Below are positions 32,962-41,167 of a DNA stretch of 64,000 nt, piece by piece. A program made the position numbers and the translations under genes. The notes beneath the pieces were generated by a model. It had not been told where the DNA came from. It did not search any database and was given only the letters and a program-made list of their open reading frames with translations. Origin of the DNA: Ilumatobacteraceae bacterium. GTDB taxonomy: Bacteria; Actinomycetota; Acidimicrobiia; Acidimicrobiales; Ilumatobacteraceae. The stretch is taken from NCBI GenBank assembly GCA_013213745.1, contig JABSQH010000011.1, positions 81,447 to 145,446 of the forward strand, written 5' to 3'. Position 1 is the stretch's first letter, and every line of letters starts with the position of its first letter.

Positions 32962-34320
32962 TCAGGTGAAGTCGCGTAGCAACTCGGCGACGTGGAATGC
33001 CAGGTCGACGCTCTGGCGAGCGTTGAGCCGTGGGTCGCACACCGTTTCGTAGCGGTGGTCGAGGTCGGCGTCGGCCAGCTGGTCGCCGCCACCAAGGCAT
33101 TCGGTGACATCTTCGCCGGTGAGCTCCACGTGGAGCCCGCCGGGCCACGTGCCCTCGGCGCGGTGGGTGCGGACGAATCCACCGATCTCGCGGACGACAT
33201 CGTCGAAGTGGCGGGTCTTGCGGCCACTGGGCGCAGTGAACGTGTTGCCGTGCATCGGGTCGCACGCCCACACCACCGGATGGCCGGACTCGCGTACGGC
33301 CCGCAGTAGCGGGGGGAGGACTTCTTCGATCGCGTCGGCGCCCATCCGCGTGATGAGCGTCAACTTGCCGGGGATGCGCGATGGGTTGAGTGCCTCACAG
33401 ATCTCCAGCGTCTCCTCCACCGTGCTCGTCGGCCCGAGCTTGCAGCCGACCGGGTTGGCGACGCCGCGCAGGAACTCGATGTGTGCGCCCGCGAGCTCGC
33501 GGGTGCGTTCGCCGATCCACAACATGTGTGCTGAGCAGTCGACCCAGGCTCCGGTGAGGGTGTCGACCCGTGTGAGCGCCTCTTCGTACCCGAGGATCAG
33601 CGCCTCGTGGCTGGTGAACACGTCGACTTCGGAAAGGTTCGGGTTCGACTCGGTGTCGACGCCGCAGGCGCGCATGAACGCCAGCGCCCGATCGATCTCA
33701 TTGGCCAACGACTGGTACCGCTGTCCCTCGGGGCTCGACGAGACGAACTCCTGGGTCCAGGCGTGCACCCGCGACAGGTCGGCGAAGCCGCCTTTGGTGA
33801 AGGCGCGCAGGAGATTGAGCGTGGATGCCGACTGATGGTACGCCTGCACGAGTCGCTGAGGATCGGGTTGGCGGGCCGCCTCGGTGGTGGTCGGGTCGTT
33901 CACGATGTAGCCACGGAATGACGGAATGTCGGCCTCGCCGACCTTCTCTGTCGGCGAGCTACGCGGCTTCGCGAATTGGCCGGCGATGCGTCCCACCTTC
34001 ACGATGGGCACGCCCGCGGAGTACGTGAGGACCACGGCCATCTGCAGGATCACTCGCAGTTTCTCCCGAATCAGATCGGCCGAGAAGTCCTCGAAGCTCT
34101 CAGCACAGTCACCTGCCTGCAGGAGGAAAGCGTTGCCCGAGGCGACTCGACCGAGTTCGTGCTGGAGGGATCGGGCTTCGCCGGCGAACACGAGCGGGGG
34201 CAGTGCCGAGATCTGCTTGAGCGCTTGGTCGAGTGCACCGGCGTCGGGCCAGTCGGGCTGCTGCCCCGCGGGGAACTCGCGCCATGACGCGGGCGACCAG
34301 TCGGTTCTCGCTGCGGCCAT
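32962..34320 (-). CDS. 3-deoxy-7-phosphoheptulonate (DAHP) synthase, class II
   Basis: This 452-residue class II (plant/actinobacterial type) DAHP synthase catalyses the first step of the shikimate pathway from phosphoenolpyruvate and erythrose 4-phosphate. Recognisable blocks are FLLQAGDCAESF, VGRIAGQFAKPRS, FTSHEALILGYEEALTR, SAHMLWIGERTR, NPVGCKLGP, ITRMGADAIEEVLPPLL, VWACDPMHGNT and the final YETVCDPRLNARQ. TAGCCT lies 6 nt before the ATG (34327-34332), so the transcript is probably leaderless. It is separated from the sigma factor gene by a strong terminator. Confidence 0.96.
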   Translation of the reverse strand: MAAARTDWSPASWREFPAGQQPDWPDAGALDQALKQISALPPLVFAGEARSLQHELGRVASGNAFLLQAGDCAESFEDFSADLIREKLRVILQMAVVLTYSAGVPIVKVGRIAGQFAKPRSSPTEKVGEADIPSFRGYIVNDPTTTEAARQPDPQRLVQAYHQSASTLNLLRAFTKGGFADLSRVHAWTQEFVSSSPEGQRYQSLANEIDRALAFMRACGVDTESNPNLSEVDVFTSHEALILGYEEALTRVDTLTGAWVDCSAHMLWIGERTRELAGAHIEFLRGVANPVGCKLGPTSTVEETLEICEALNPSRIPGKLTLITRMGADAIEEVLPPLLRAVRESGHPVVWACDPMHGNTFTAPSGRKTRHFDDVVREIGGFVRTHRAEGTWPGGLHVELTGEDVTECLGGGDQLADADLDHRYETVCDPRLNARQSVDLAFHVAELLRDFT

Positions 34321-34349
34321 GGGCCCAGGCTATCGGCGCCGGAAAACGA

Positions 34350-34377
34350 ACACGGGCCCCGTTTCCGGGGCCCGTGT
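34350..34377 (-). terminator. Intrinsic terminator of the sigma factor gene
   Basis: ACACGGGCCCCG and CGGGGCCCGTGT form a perfect 12-bp stem with a TTTC loop. On the minus strand it is followed by TTCGTTTTCC, a usable T-rich tract. It lies 39 bp after the sigma gene stop. Confidence 0.9.
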
Positions 34378-34416
34378 CGTGCGTGTTGTCGAGGCGCCGT
34401 GCGGCGCTGTGTGCGA

Positions 34417-35244
34417 TCAGACGGCGAGGATACGCTCGGCGTCGTCGCGCAACCCGGCCACTGCCCGGCTGACGAGGCGGCGCGCTGCCTCGGCGGTGAC
34501 ACCGAGCTGTTCACCGACTTCGCGGAAGCTCTTGCGCTCGCCATCGACGAGACCGAAGCGGGACTCGACGGCGAAGCGGGCACGGCTGTCGAGCGTGCCG
34601 AGCAGCTCGTCGAGCAGATCGCTGTCGACCAGGGTCATCACGTGGTCTTCGGGCGTTGCATCGCCGTTGGCCATGAGATCGCCCAGAGTGGCGTCGCCGT
34701 CGTCGCCGACGGTCTTGTCGAGGCTGACCGGCGTGGTCAGGCGGTGCAGCTCGGCGTTGGCCTGGTCGAGCGTCTCGCCGTCGCCGGAGGCCTGGCGCAG
34801 CGCGGCGCGCAGGCTGGCCGAGCGGTCTCCCGGGATGCGGATGAGGCTGGCCTTTTGGTCGAGCGCTCGGCCGATGGCCTGGCGGATCCAGAACGTGGCG
34901 TACGTCGAGAACTTGAAGCCGCGGCGCCAGTCGAACTTGTCGACGGCATGCTCGAGACCGAGGTTGCCCTCTTGGATGAGGTCGAGCAGATCCATGCCCT
35001 GGGGCAGGGGGTAGCGGCGGGCGATCGAGACGACGAGACGCAGGTTGGAGCGGATGAACCGATCCTTGGCGTTGGCGGCGGCAGCGACCTTGGCCTTGAG
35101 GGCGGCGCTGCGCTTGCCGTTGTCGAGCTGTTCCTGTGCCTCGCGGCCGGCCTCGATCACACGGCTGAGTTCGCGCTCGTCCTCGGCGGTGAGGAGGGGC
35201 ACTTTGCCGATGTCGTTGAGGTAGAGACCGATGGAGTCATTCAT
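34417..35244 (-). CDS. RNA polymerase sigma factor, sigma-70 family, group 2/3-like
   Basis: This 275-residue sigma factor has region 1.2 (DSIGLYLNDIGKVPLLTAEDE) and region 2 (RFIRSNLRLVVSIARRY, LDLIQEGNLGLEHAVDKFDW, FSTYATFWIRQAIGRAL), both well conserved. Region 3 is present but weak, and region 4 reads SFREVGEQLGVTAEAARRLV in place of the usual VTRERVRQIE helix. Region 1.1 is absent. The changed recognition helix suggests a -35 preference different from the housekeeping factor. ATG 35244 is preferred; an in-frame codon at 35262 is possible. A 374-bp non-coding stretch lies upstream. Confidence 0.92.
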   Translation of the reverse strand: MNDSIGLYLNDIGKVPLLTAEDERELSRVIEAGREAQEQLDNGKRSAALKAKVAAAANAKDRFIRSNLRLVVSIARRYPLPQGMDLLDLIQEGNLGLEHAVDKFDWRRGFKFSTYATFWIRQAIGRALDQKASLIRIPGDRSASLRAALRQASGDGETLDQANAELHRLTTPVSLDKTVGDDGDATLGDLMANGDATPEDHVMTLVDSDLLDELLGTLDSRARFAVESRFGLVDGERKSFREVGEQLGVTAEAARRLVSRAVAGLRDDAERILAV

Positions 35245-35618
35245 GATGTTCCGTATAACCATTCGTGAGTGAGCGGAGATTCCGCTCGGGTGGTGTGTCA
35301 TCGGACACACCCGGAGGTGTGAGCGAAGAGCTGATGTTGTAGGAGTTCGGCGCAGCGATGTGTAGCGAGTGGCGCGGGCGGTGGGCGCCGGTTGAAGCGG
35401 CTGAAAGGCCCGCTGAAGAGGGGTTTTGCTCAGAAACCGCTTGGGCCGAGGGTCGAGAGATGGGTCGTATGGGGGGTATTCGGAGCCGGAGAGCTCCGTG
35501 GATGGGGAGTTCCAACAGTAACAGACCTGTCAAGCACACTGGGATTGTGGTGACCGGTTTCGCAAACGTTGTGCATATCTTGGTCACCCGTGCCCAAAAC
35601 CGCCGTCGGTCACCGTCG
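35245..35618. other. Divergent control region between sigma factor and nadD genes
   Basis: No convincing gene lies in these 374 bp. GC content is lower than in the neighbours. A perfect TTGACA is present on the minus strand (35528-35533), but the hexamer 17 bp on (ACTCCC) is a poor -10. An open frame continuous with nadD crosses part of the region; its composition is not coding-like. A long 5' leader for the sigma gene is possible. Confidence 0.5.
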
Positions 35619-36203
35619 ATGACACGGATCGGGCTGTTCGGGGGGACGTTCGACCCGCCACACGTGGGTCACCTGGTGACAGCGGTCAATGTGCGTCATG
35701 CGCTACAACTCGACGTCGTGATCCTGATGGTGGCCAACGTGCCGTGGCAAAAGGAAGGCTCTCGTCAGATCACGCCCGCTGCCGACCGGTTGGCCATGGT
35801 CGATGCAGCCGTCGCTGACGTGCCCGGCCTCGAGCCTGGTCGCCACGAGATCGACCATGGCGGCAACAGCTACACCGCCGACACGCTCGAGGCGTTGGCT
35901 GTCGATCATCCAGGCGCTCAGCTGTTCACCATCGTTGGCGACGACGCCGCCGCTGGGCTGCGCACGTGGTCGCGTTCAGAAGAGGTCGTGGCGTCGTCGT
36001 TGCTCGTGGTCGTCGACCGGCCTGGTGAACACGTCGTCCTCGACGACGACATCGACTGGATCCGCGTCGAGGTGCCGCGTCTCGAAGTGTCGAGCACCGA
36101 TCTGCGGGCGCGGTTCACCGATGGTCGGCCGCTCGACTATCTCGTCACCGAGCCGGTGCTCGACGTGATCCGTGACCGGCATTTGTACGAGTCTCCGGAA
36201 TGA
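35619..36203 (+). CDS. nadD: Nicotinate-nucleotide adenylyltransferase
   Basis: This 194-residue enzyme makes nicotinate adenine dinucleotide from NaMN and ATP in NAD synthesis. The nucleotidyltransferase motif LFGGTFDPPHVGHLVTA stands at the very start, the ISSTDLR-type motif appears as SSTDLRARFTDG, and the PVLDVIRDRHLY end is typical. The ATG at 35619 is chosen because the motif must lie within the first 20 residues. The stop overlaps the next gene's ATG by 4 bp (ATGA). It is the first gene of a nadD / membrane protein / rsfS operon, an arrangement common in actinobacteria. Confidence 0.95.
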   Translation: MTRIGLFGGTFDPPHVGHLVTAVNVRHALQLDVVILMVANVPWQKEGSRQITPAADRLAMVDAAVADVPGLEPGRHEIDHGGNSYTADTLEALAVDHPGAQLFTIVGDDAAAGLRTWSRSEEVVASSLLVVVDRPGEHVVLDDDIDWIRVEVPRLEVSSTDLRARFTDGRPLDYLVTEPVLDVIRDRHLYESPE

Positions 36204-37537
36204 CTGCGCAACCGGGTCGTCGTCGCCGTCGCACGGTCGTCGTCGGCGTGCTTGCCGTCGTGCTCGTCGTCGCCGCCGCCGCCGGGTTCGTGGTCGGGGT
36301 GGTCACCTTGACCAATTCGCAGGAGGGCGAGGCGGTGGGTGTCGACGACCGACCGCGCATCGAGTTGCCCGACACGCCGAACGGGTTGTTGGTCGTCGTC
36401 GGGGCGGACGGCGAGCTGGCGTCGCTGGCCGTCGCCACCCTCCTGCCTGATGGTACGGGCGGATCGCTGGCCCTCGTGCCGACCAACGCCGACGTCAACG
36501 CGGGGTTCGGCGACGAACCGCAGACCGTCGGCGCCGCGTGGTCGTCGGTCGATCCGACCGACGACACAGAGCTGGAAGAGTTCGCCACCGAGGTCGGTGC
36601 GATGTTGTCGATCGCCATCGATCAGACCGGGGTGTACGACGGCCCGGCATTGGTTGCGGCCTTGGCGCCGATCGATCTCGTCGAGGCCGAACTCCCGGTC
36701 GCGGTGCTCGACAGCGACGCCATCGGTTCGGGCGTCGTCAGTGAGGCGGGCGACCAAGTACTGCGGCGCAGCGAGGCGGTCGACGCGCTCGTGGCGGTCG
36801 ATGCGTTCTTGTCGCCGATCGATCAACATGCGCTCGACGTCGCCGTGTGGACGGCGCTGGTTGCAGCGACGCCGGTCGGTGACGTCGATGTCACGCCCGC
36901 AACCGATGGTTCGGTGCCGCCACCGAGCTCGTTCGAGGAGTTGCTCGAACGGCTGCTCGCCGGACCCGTGATCGCTCGCGATCTTGCGCTGGCCGAGGTG
37001 CTGGCCGATCCGAGCGGCGACCTGGGCGGCGAGGTCGCCGTCGTCGACCGCCGCGATGCGTTGTTGGTGTTCGGGCAGGTGTCGCCGACTCGTGTCCTCA
37101 CCCCGAATGCGGCCCTGACGTTCCGCATCGACTCCGACATCACCGAGGGCCAGCTCGCCGCCAGCGACGTCAAGTTCGAGTCGATTCCCGAGATGATGCG
37201 CAATCTGATCGGGGAACTGCTCTTCTTCCAGTCGAACCCCGTGTCGATCGACAGTGTCCCCGGTGATGATCCGGCCGAAGTCGTCACCCGACTCGAAGTC
37301 ACGCAACAACAATTCGTCAGCGACGTCGAGGCGCTCGCCGAGTTCGTGTTCGGTGAGTTCGAAGTGGTGTTGGCCGACGAAGTGATCGAGGGCATCGATG
37401 TGGTGGTGACGCTCGGGACGGGCTATCTCGACTTCCGCACGGCGGTGGACGCCGCCATGATCGAGGACCCAGCCGCTGAGGACCCAGCCGAGACCGGGTC
37501 GTCAGTCGACAGCGACGACGGAGGCGATGGTGGCTGA
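36200..37537 (+). CDS. Membrane-anchored LytR/CpsA/Psr-like protein (divergent)
   Basis: This 445-residue protein has a basic cytoplasmic start, one membrane helix (VVVGVLAVVLVVAAAAGFVVGVV, about 12-34) and a large extracellular part rich in acidic residues. Position between nadD and rsfS and overall layout suggest a divergent LCP (wall-polymer ligase) protein ending in a LytR_C-like segment (VVLADEVIEGIDVVVTLGTG). The expected conserved arginines of the LCP domain are not evident, so catalysis is doubtful. The last 30 residues are acidic and disordered. It overlaps nadD by 4 bp and rsfS by 11 bp. Confidence 0.6.
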   Translation: MTAQPGRRRRRTVVVGVLAVVLVVAAAAGFVVGVVTLTNSQEGEAVGVDDRPRIELPDTPNGLLVVVGADGELASLAVATLLPDGTGGSLALVPTNADVNAGFGDEPQTVGAAWSSVDPTDDTELEEFATEVGAMLSIAIDQTGVYDGPALVAALAPIDLVEAELPVAVLDSDAIGSGVVSEAGDQVLRRSEAVDALVAVDAFLSPIDQHALDVAVWTALVAATPVGDVDVTPATDGSVPPPSSFEELLERLLAGPVIARDLALAEVLADPSGDLGGEVAVVDRRDALLVFGQVSPTRVLTPNAALTFRIDSDITEGQLAASDVKFESIPEMMRNLIGELLFFQSNPVSIDSVPGDDPAEVVTRLEVTQQQFVSDVEALAEFVFGEFEVVLADEVIEGIDVVVTLGTGYLDFRTAVDAAMIEDPAAEDPAETGSSVDSDDGGDGG

Positions 37538-37907
37538 ATCCGACGACTCGTTGGATCTCGCACTGCTCGCCGCGCGTATCGCCGACGACAAGAAGGCCGA
37601 CGACATCGTCGTGCTGGACGTGGGTGAGGTGCTGGCGATCACCGGATACTTCGTGGTGGTGAGTGCGTCGAACCCGCGTCTGGTGCGCACCGTCGCCGAG
37701 GCGATCGAGGAAGCGACGAAACTCGAACTCGAACGCCCGCCGGTCCGTGTCGAGGGACTGCGTGAGCAGCAGTGGGTGTTGCTCGACTACGGCGACGTGA
37801 TCGTGCACGTGTTCTTGGCGTCGGTGCGCGAGTTCTACGAGATCGAGCGGCTCTATCTCGACGTCGCACGTGTCGACTGGTCGGGGTCGGCGTCCCGCGA
37901 CGCTTGA
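37527..37907 (+). CDS. rsfS: Ribosomal silencing factor RsfS
   Basis: This 126-residue protein binds ribosomal protein uL14 and blocks subunit joining in slow growth. The family core is present: ADDIVVLDVGEVLAITGYFVV, then NPRLVRTVAEAIEEA, REQQWVLLDYGDVIVHVF and REFYEIERLYLD. The ATG at 37527 lies within the previous gene (11-bp overlap), so the three genes of the operon are translationally linked. It is convergent with the TetR gene, 34 bp apart. Confidence 0.95.
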   Translation: MVAESDDSLDLALLAARIADDKKADDIVVLDVGEVLAITGYFVVVSASNPRLVRTVAEAIEEATKLELERPPVRVEGLREQQWVLLDYGDVIVHVFLASVREFYEIERLYLDVARVDWSGSASRDA

Positions 37908-37941
37908 CTCGACGTCGACGCGACGATGACGGGTCGCTGCG

Positions 37942-38538
37942 CTACCTCGCCGGCGACACGAGCAGTGCAGCAGCCTCGGCCAATGCCCGCAGACGCCGTC
38001 GGTAGACGGCGCTCGACGGGTGGTCTGACTTCAGTCCGATGGGCGAGAGGGTCAGCAGTTCGAGTGCGACGTTGATCGCCCGGGTGTCGGCGTCGGTCCG
38101 TCGGCGAAGAAAGGCGCGCAGCGCGCGTTGGGCGCGGCGGGTCGATTCCTCGGCAACGTCGGCAGCGAACTCGTACTTGGCCTCCATCAACTCGTCACCG
38201 TGAGGCGTTGCCGCCAGTGCCTCCCAGCCGTCGCCGATCGACCGTTGGAGGTAGCCGTCAAGGTGATCGACCAGATCCGCATCACCAGCGAGCGCGGCGA
38301 TCGCACTGTCGGCTTGATCGTCGAGCAGCGCCCCGAACGCAGCCCGGAACAGGTCGGCTCGATCGGAGAAGTATTGGTACAACGCGGGTCGTGAGACCCC
38401 TGCCGCCTGCGCCAGATCGGCCATCGACGTGCCCCGGTAGCCCTGCGCAGCGAACACCGGGATCGCCGCGCGGCGGATGGCCTCGACCCGCGCGTTGCGG
38501 CTCGAATCGATGTGCTGCGTTGCGTTGGCAGACGTCAC
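37942..38538 (-). CDS. TetR-family transcriptional regulator
   Basis: This 198-residue repressor-type protein has the N-terminal helix-turn-helix ADLAQAAGVSRPALYQYFSD (about 36-55), followed by an all-helical ligand-binding domain without a recognisable ligand class. GTG 38538 is chosen. It is divergently arranged with the SDR gene, and the 112-bp region between holds two 24-bp inverted repeats with TGACA/TGTCA ends (38550-38573 and 38587-38610), the likely operators for controlling itself and the SDR gene. The inducer is unknown. Confidence 0.9.
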   Translation of the reverse strand: MTSANATQHIDSSRNARVEAIRRAAIPVFAAQGYRGTSMADLAQAAGVSRPALYQYFSDRADLFRAAFGALLDDQADSAIAALAGDADLVDHLDGYLQRSIGDGWEALAATPHGDELMEAKYEFAADVAEESTRRAQRALRAFLRRRTDADTRAINVALELLTLSPIGLKSDHPSSAVYRRRLRALAEAAALLVSPAR

Positions 38539-38549
38539 TGCGTAAAGCT

Positions 38550-38573
38550 TGACATATCGGCGCCGAAATGTCA
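38550..38573. promoter_or_regulatory. Candidate TetR operator 1
   Basis: A 24-bp inverted repeat, TGACAT ATCGGCGCCGAA ATGTCA, is palindromic at 22 of 24 positions. It starts 12 bp from the TetR start codon and contains a TTGACA on the plus strand that could be the -35 of the SDR gene, so binding would block both promoters. Confidence 0.7.
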
Positions 38574-38586
38574 GGCTCAACCCTGC

Positions 38587-38610
38587 TGACACTTTGAGTG
38601 TGATGTGTCA
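38587..38610. promoter_or_regulatory. Candidate TetR operator 2
   Basis: TGACAC N12 GTGTCA has the same 24-bp length and the same TGACA/TGTCA ends as operator 1, with a non-palindromic centre. The two sites start 37 bp apart. It lies between operator 1 and the SDR start. Confidence 0.6.
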
Positions 38611-38650
38611 GTCCGTCATTTCCGACCCGAACGACACCGAGGAGCCACCA

Positions 38651-39472
38651 ATGAGCGACCGTCCGATCGAGAACCGCACCGTCTGCGTCACCGGAGCTTC
38701 GAGCGGCTTCGGCCAGGCAATCGCCGAACATCTGGGTTCCCTCGGGGCGCACGTGTTCTTGATGGGGCGGACGATCGAGCCGATGGAAGAGTCGGCGGCG
38801 ACGATCCAAGCTGCGGGAGGCACCGCCGATGTATCGTCGTTCGACATCACCGACAGCGCGGCGTTGCAGGGCTGGATCCAGGGCGCGGCTGACCGCACCG
38901 GCCGCCTGGACGTCTTGGTGAACAACGCTGGTCTGGGCGACTTCGGTTCGACGGTCGTCGACGGTGATCCCGAGATGTGGAAGACGATGCTCGACGTGAA
39001 CGTGTTGGCGTTGGCCGTGGGCAGTCAGGCGGCAGTGCGGGCTATGCGCGCAACGAATTCCGAGGGCAACATCATCAACATCTCGTCGGTGGCCGCAATT
39101 CGCCGCGACTCGGGCGTGTACGGCGCGACCAAGCATGCGGTGAACTGCATCAACGCAACGCTCCGCAACGAATTGGAAGACGACCCGATTCGCGTCACGT
39201 CGATCATGCCGGGCGCGTTCGCTACCAACTTCGTGCGCCATGCCGATCCAGCGATGATCGAGGGCTTCGCCGCGATGGGTGGGATCGCCGACTTCGAGGC
39301 CGACGAGTCGGGCAAGTTCACTCGAGACGAGATCACTCAGGTGCAGGCGGCGCTCAACTCGTCAGTTGGCAACGTCGAGCACATCGCACGGGCTGTCGAG
39401 TACGTGATCACTCAGCCGATCGAGCTGAACATCGAAGAACTCGTGATTCGCCCGCAGAAGAGCATCGTGTAG
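38651..39472 (+). CDS. SDR-family oxidoreductase
   Basis: This 273-residue short-chain dehydrogenase has the cofactor loop VTGASSGFGQAIAEHLG (about 11-27), an arginine after strand 2 (LMGRTIEP, suggesting NADP), NNAGLGDFG, the catalytic Ser in NIINISSVAAI and the YxxxK pair in GVYGATKHAVN. ATG 38651 has a GAGGAG ribosome site 6 nt upstream and is preferred to the open frame beginning at 38549, which would run through the operators. Control by the divergent TetR protein is likely. The substrate is unknown. Confidence 0.93.
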   Translation: MSDRPIENRTVCVTGASSGFGQAIAEHLGSLGAHVFLMGRTIEPMEESAATIQAAGGTADVSSFDITDSAALQGWIQGAADRTGRLDVLVNNAGLGDFGSTVVDGDPEMWKTMLDVNVLALAVGSQAAVRAMRATNSEGNIINISSVAAIRRDSGVYGATKHAVNCINATLRNELEDDPIRVTSIMPGAFATNFVRHADPAMIEGFAAMGGIADFEADESGKFTRDEITQVQAALNSSVGNVEHIARAVEYVITQPIELNIEELVIRPQKSIV

Positions 39473-39499
39473 CGCTCCGGATCGTGTGATTCCGGGCGG

Positions 39500-39937
39500 T
39501 CACGGCGTGAAGTCGGGTGGTGCGAGCTCGAAGTGTTCGAACTCGAACCCTGGCGTCACGGTGCAGCCGACAAGGGTCCAATCACCGAGGGTCTCCGCCG
39601 ACTGCCAGTGGCGTGGTGGCACAACCGCTTGCGGTTGGTGAGCGTCGTTGTCGCTCAGGCTGCCGAGCGTCGACGTGCGGACTCCGCCGCTGGCAGGGTC
39701 GGCGACGTGGAGGTGTAGCGGCGCGCCGCTGTGAAAGTGCCAGATCTCTGTGGTGTCGATGCGGTGCCAGTGGGAGCGCTCTCCCTCGGCGAGGAGGAAG
39801 ATGATCGAGCTGCCCACGTCGCGGCCGTCGCCGCCGGGTGGACCACGCCACAGCTCTCGGTAGTGCCCGCCCTCTGGATGGGCGAGCATGTCGAAGCGCT
39901 CGACGATGTTCTGTGCCGTTGGGATCGACGTTGTCAC
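39500..39937 (-). CDS. Cupin-type protein (DUF985 / cupin_5)
   Basis: This 145-residue beta-barrel protein matches the DUF985 group: MLAHPEGGHYRELWR, then SSIIFLLAEGERSHWHRIDT, EIWHFHSGAPLHLHV, QAVVPPRHWQSAE and GCTVTPGFEFEHFEL. The histidines could hold a metal or contact a sugar; the related yeast YML079w has no settled function. It starts at GTG 39937, only 17 bp from the first possible start of the divergent YHYH gene. It is convergent with the SDR gene. Confidence 0.88.
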   Translation of the reverse strand: MTTSIPTAQNIVERFDMLAHPEGGHYRELWRGPPGGDGRDVGSSIIFLLAEGERSHWHRIDTTEIWHFHSGAPLHLHVADPASGGVRTSTLGSLSDNDAHQPQAVVPPRHWQSAETLGDWTLVGCTVTPGFEFEHFELAPPDFTP

Positions 39938-39954
39938 GTGGTGCAGCCTGGCAC

Positions 39955-40950
39955 GTGCCGCTCGCGGAGTCGCTCGACGACACGACCACGGCCGAACACG
40001 GCAGTGCTCCGGTAGTTGTGGTCAACCGAACGCTTCTCGTGGTCGAGTCCGGCGGTGGCGGCGGCACTGATCTCACAGGTGCGATCCTCACGTCGACGTC
40101 GCTGGACTGCGCAGACTCTGTGGGTTCGTACACGTCGAACAGCACGGACCAGCCGACCGGTCGTGAGTGCATGGGATCGCTCGAGATCACTGCGACCGAC
40201 GACGAGTGCACATTCGTGACCAACCAGATCCCGAACGACGACATCGGTGAGGGTGCGCAGTTCGCGAACGAGGCCGGACCCGTTGATGACCGGCTGGTGA
40301 TCACCCGATCGCCAGAACTCGCCGAGAGCACCAGTGTGCTCGATCTCGGCGCCACCGTCATCATGCTGAACGGCGTGAAATGGGAGGGATATTCCGCAGC
40401 ATGTTTCTCAGTCGGTGGTCAACAACCGGGTCGCGAAACCTCGGGTTGTGGCAGCGGCCAGCTCGACAATCCGTGGCGCTGCAACATCGCCTCGCCACTC
40501 AACGACTTCAATCTCGACGTCTTTCTTGCCCACGCCCAGGCCGACGGCTGGTACCACGACCACTCGACCCCGGCGGTGTTGGATGCGGTGGAGTGCGAGG
40601 GGGTCGACGTGTCGCCGGTGATCGGCTTCGCTGCGGATGGCTTCCCGCTCCACGGGCCGTGCTTCGGGGACGACAGCGGAGCGATTCGAGCGGCCCAGCC
40701 GAGCTACGAGCTGCGATCCGGCAGACGCCAGGACATCGGGGGGTACACGACGCCGTACGCGGTCGGCAACGTGCAGAGCGACGACTACAACTGCCAGTTC
40801 ATCGGCCACTACCAGTACGTCGAGGGCTTGGGGAATCTCGACGAGTGCAACGGGATGGTCGTCGACGGTTCGTACGGCTACTACGTCACCGCCGAGTACC
40901 CGTACGTGCCTGCGTGTTACTCGGGGACGCGCAGCACAGAGTTCGACTGA
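39955..40950 (+). CDS. YHYH-domain protein, apparently lacking its signal peptide
   Basis: Up to 331 residues. The YHYH domain is clear: DGWYHDHSTP, PVIGFAADGFPLHGPCFGDD, YELRSGRRQDIGGY, LDECNGMVVDGSYGYYVTAE, YPYVPACYSGT. Eight or more cysteines suggest an exported, disulfide-bonded protein. Yet no signal peptide can be found: the frame opens only from GTG 39955 or GTG 40018, right against the divergent cupin gene, and the first 60 residues are not hydrophobic enough. The 5' end was probably lost in a rearrangement, making it a truncated gene. The canonical YHYH is YHDH here. Confidence 0.7.
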   Translation: MPLAESLDDTTTAEHGSAPVVVVNRTLLVVESGGGGGTDLTGAILTSTSLDCADSVGSYTSNSTDQPTGRECMGSLEITATDDECTFVTNQIPNDDIGEGAQFANEAGPVDDRLVITRSPELAESTSVLDLGATVIMLNGVKWEGYSAACFSVGGQQPGRETSGCGSGQLDNPWRCNIASPLNDFNLDVFLAHAQADGWYHDHSTPAVLDAVECEGVDVSPVIGFAADGFPLHGPCFGDDSGAIRAAQPSYELRSGRRQDIGGYTTPYAVGNVQSDDYNCQFIGHYQYVEGLGNLDECNGMVVDGSYGYYVTAEYPYVPACYSGTRSTEFD

Positions 40951-41039
40951 CCTTGCGGCCATCATCGGCGGGCGGTCCCAAATTTCAGACGACATCAGGG
41001 AAGTCGAGCGCGATCGTCCTACACTGGCGGGCCGTTAAC

Positions 41040-41065
41040 GAGACGGGTGAGCGATCACCCATCTC
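41040..41065 (+). promoter_or_regulatory. Leader hairpin abutting tRNA-Ala
   Basis: GAGACGGGTGA and TCACCCATCTC pair with one C-A mismatch around a GCGA tetraloop. The structure ends at the base before the tRNA 5' end. A TACACT -10-like hexamer lies at 41019-41024. It may guide 5' processing of the precursor. Confidence 0.5.
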
Positions 41066-41138
41066 GGGGCTATAGCTCAGTTGGTAGAGCGCTTCCATGG
41101 CATGGAAGAGGTCAAGGGTTCGATTCCCTTTAGCTCCA
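41066..41138 (+). tRNA. tRNA-Ala (GGC anticodon)
   Basis: The acceptor stem GGGGCTA pairs with TAGCTCC (one G-T pair). The D-arm sequence is AGCTCAGTTGGTAGAGC. The anticodon stem CTTCC/GGAAG holds loop ATGGCAT, giving anticodon GGC for alanine codons GCC/GCT. The T-arm is AGGGTTCGATTCCCT, and the discriminator base is A. The 3' CCA is not encoded (ACT follows). A transcript hairpin at 41147-41167 would end the message. Confidence 0.97.
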
Positions 41139-41146
41139 CTCCAAAC

Positions 41147-41167
41147 CCCCAGGTAACAGGCCTGGGG
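41147..41167 (+). terminator. Hairpin after tRNA-Ala
   Basis: CCCCAGG (41147-41153) pairs with CCTGGGG (41161-41167) across a 7-nt loop, nine bases after the tRNA. There is no long T-run. Confidence 0.6.

Noticed and set aside
35358..35618. In-frame extension of nadD by about 87 residues
   Set aside because: The nucleotidyltransferase motif must be at the N-terminus; the extension has low GC at third positions and no homology.
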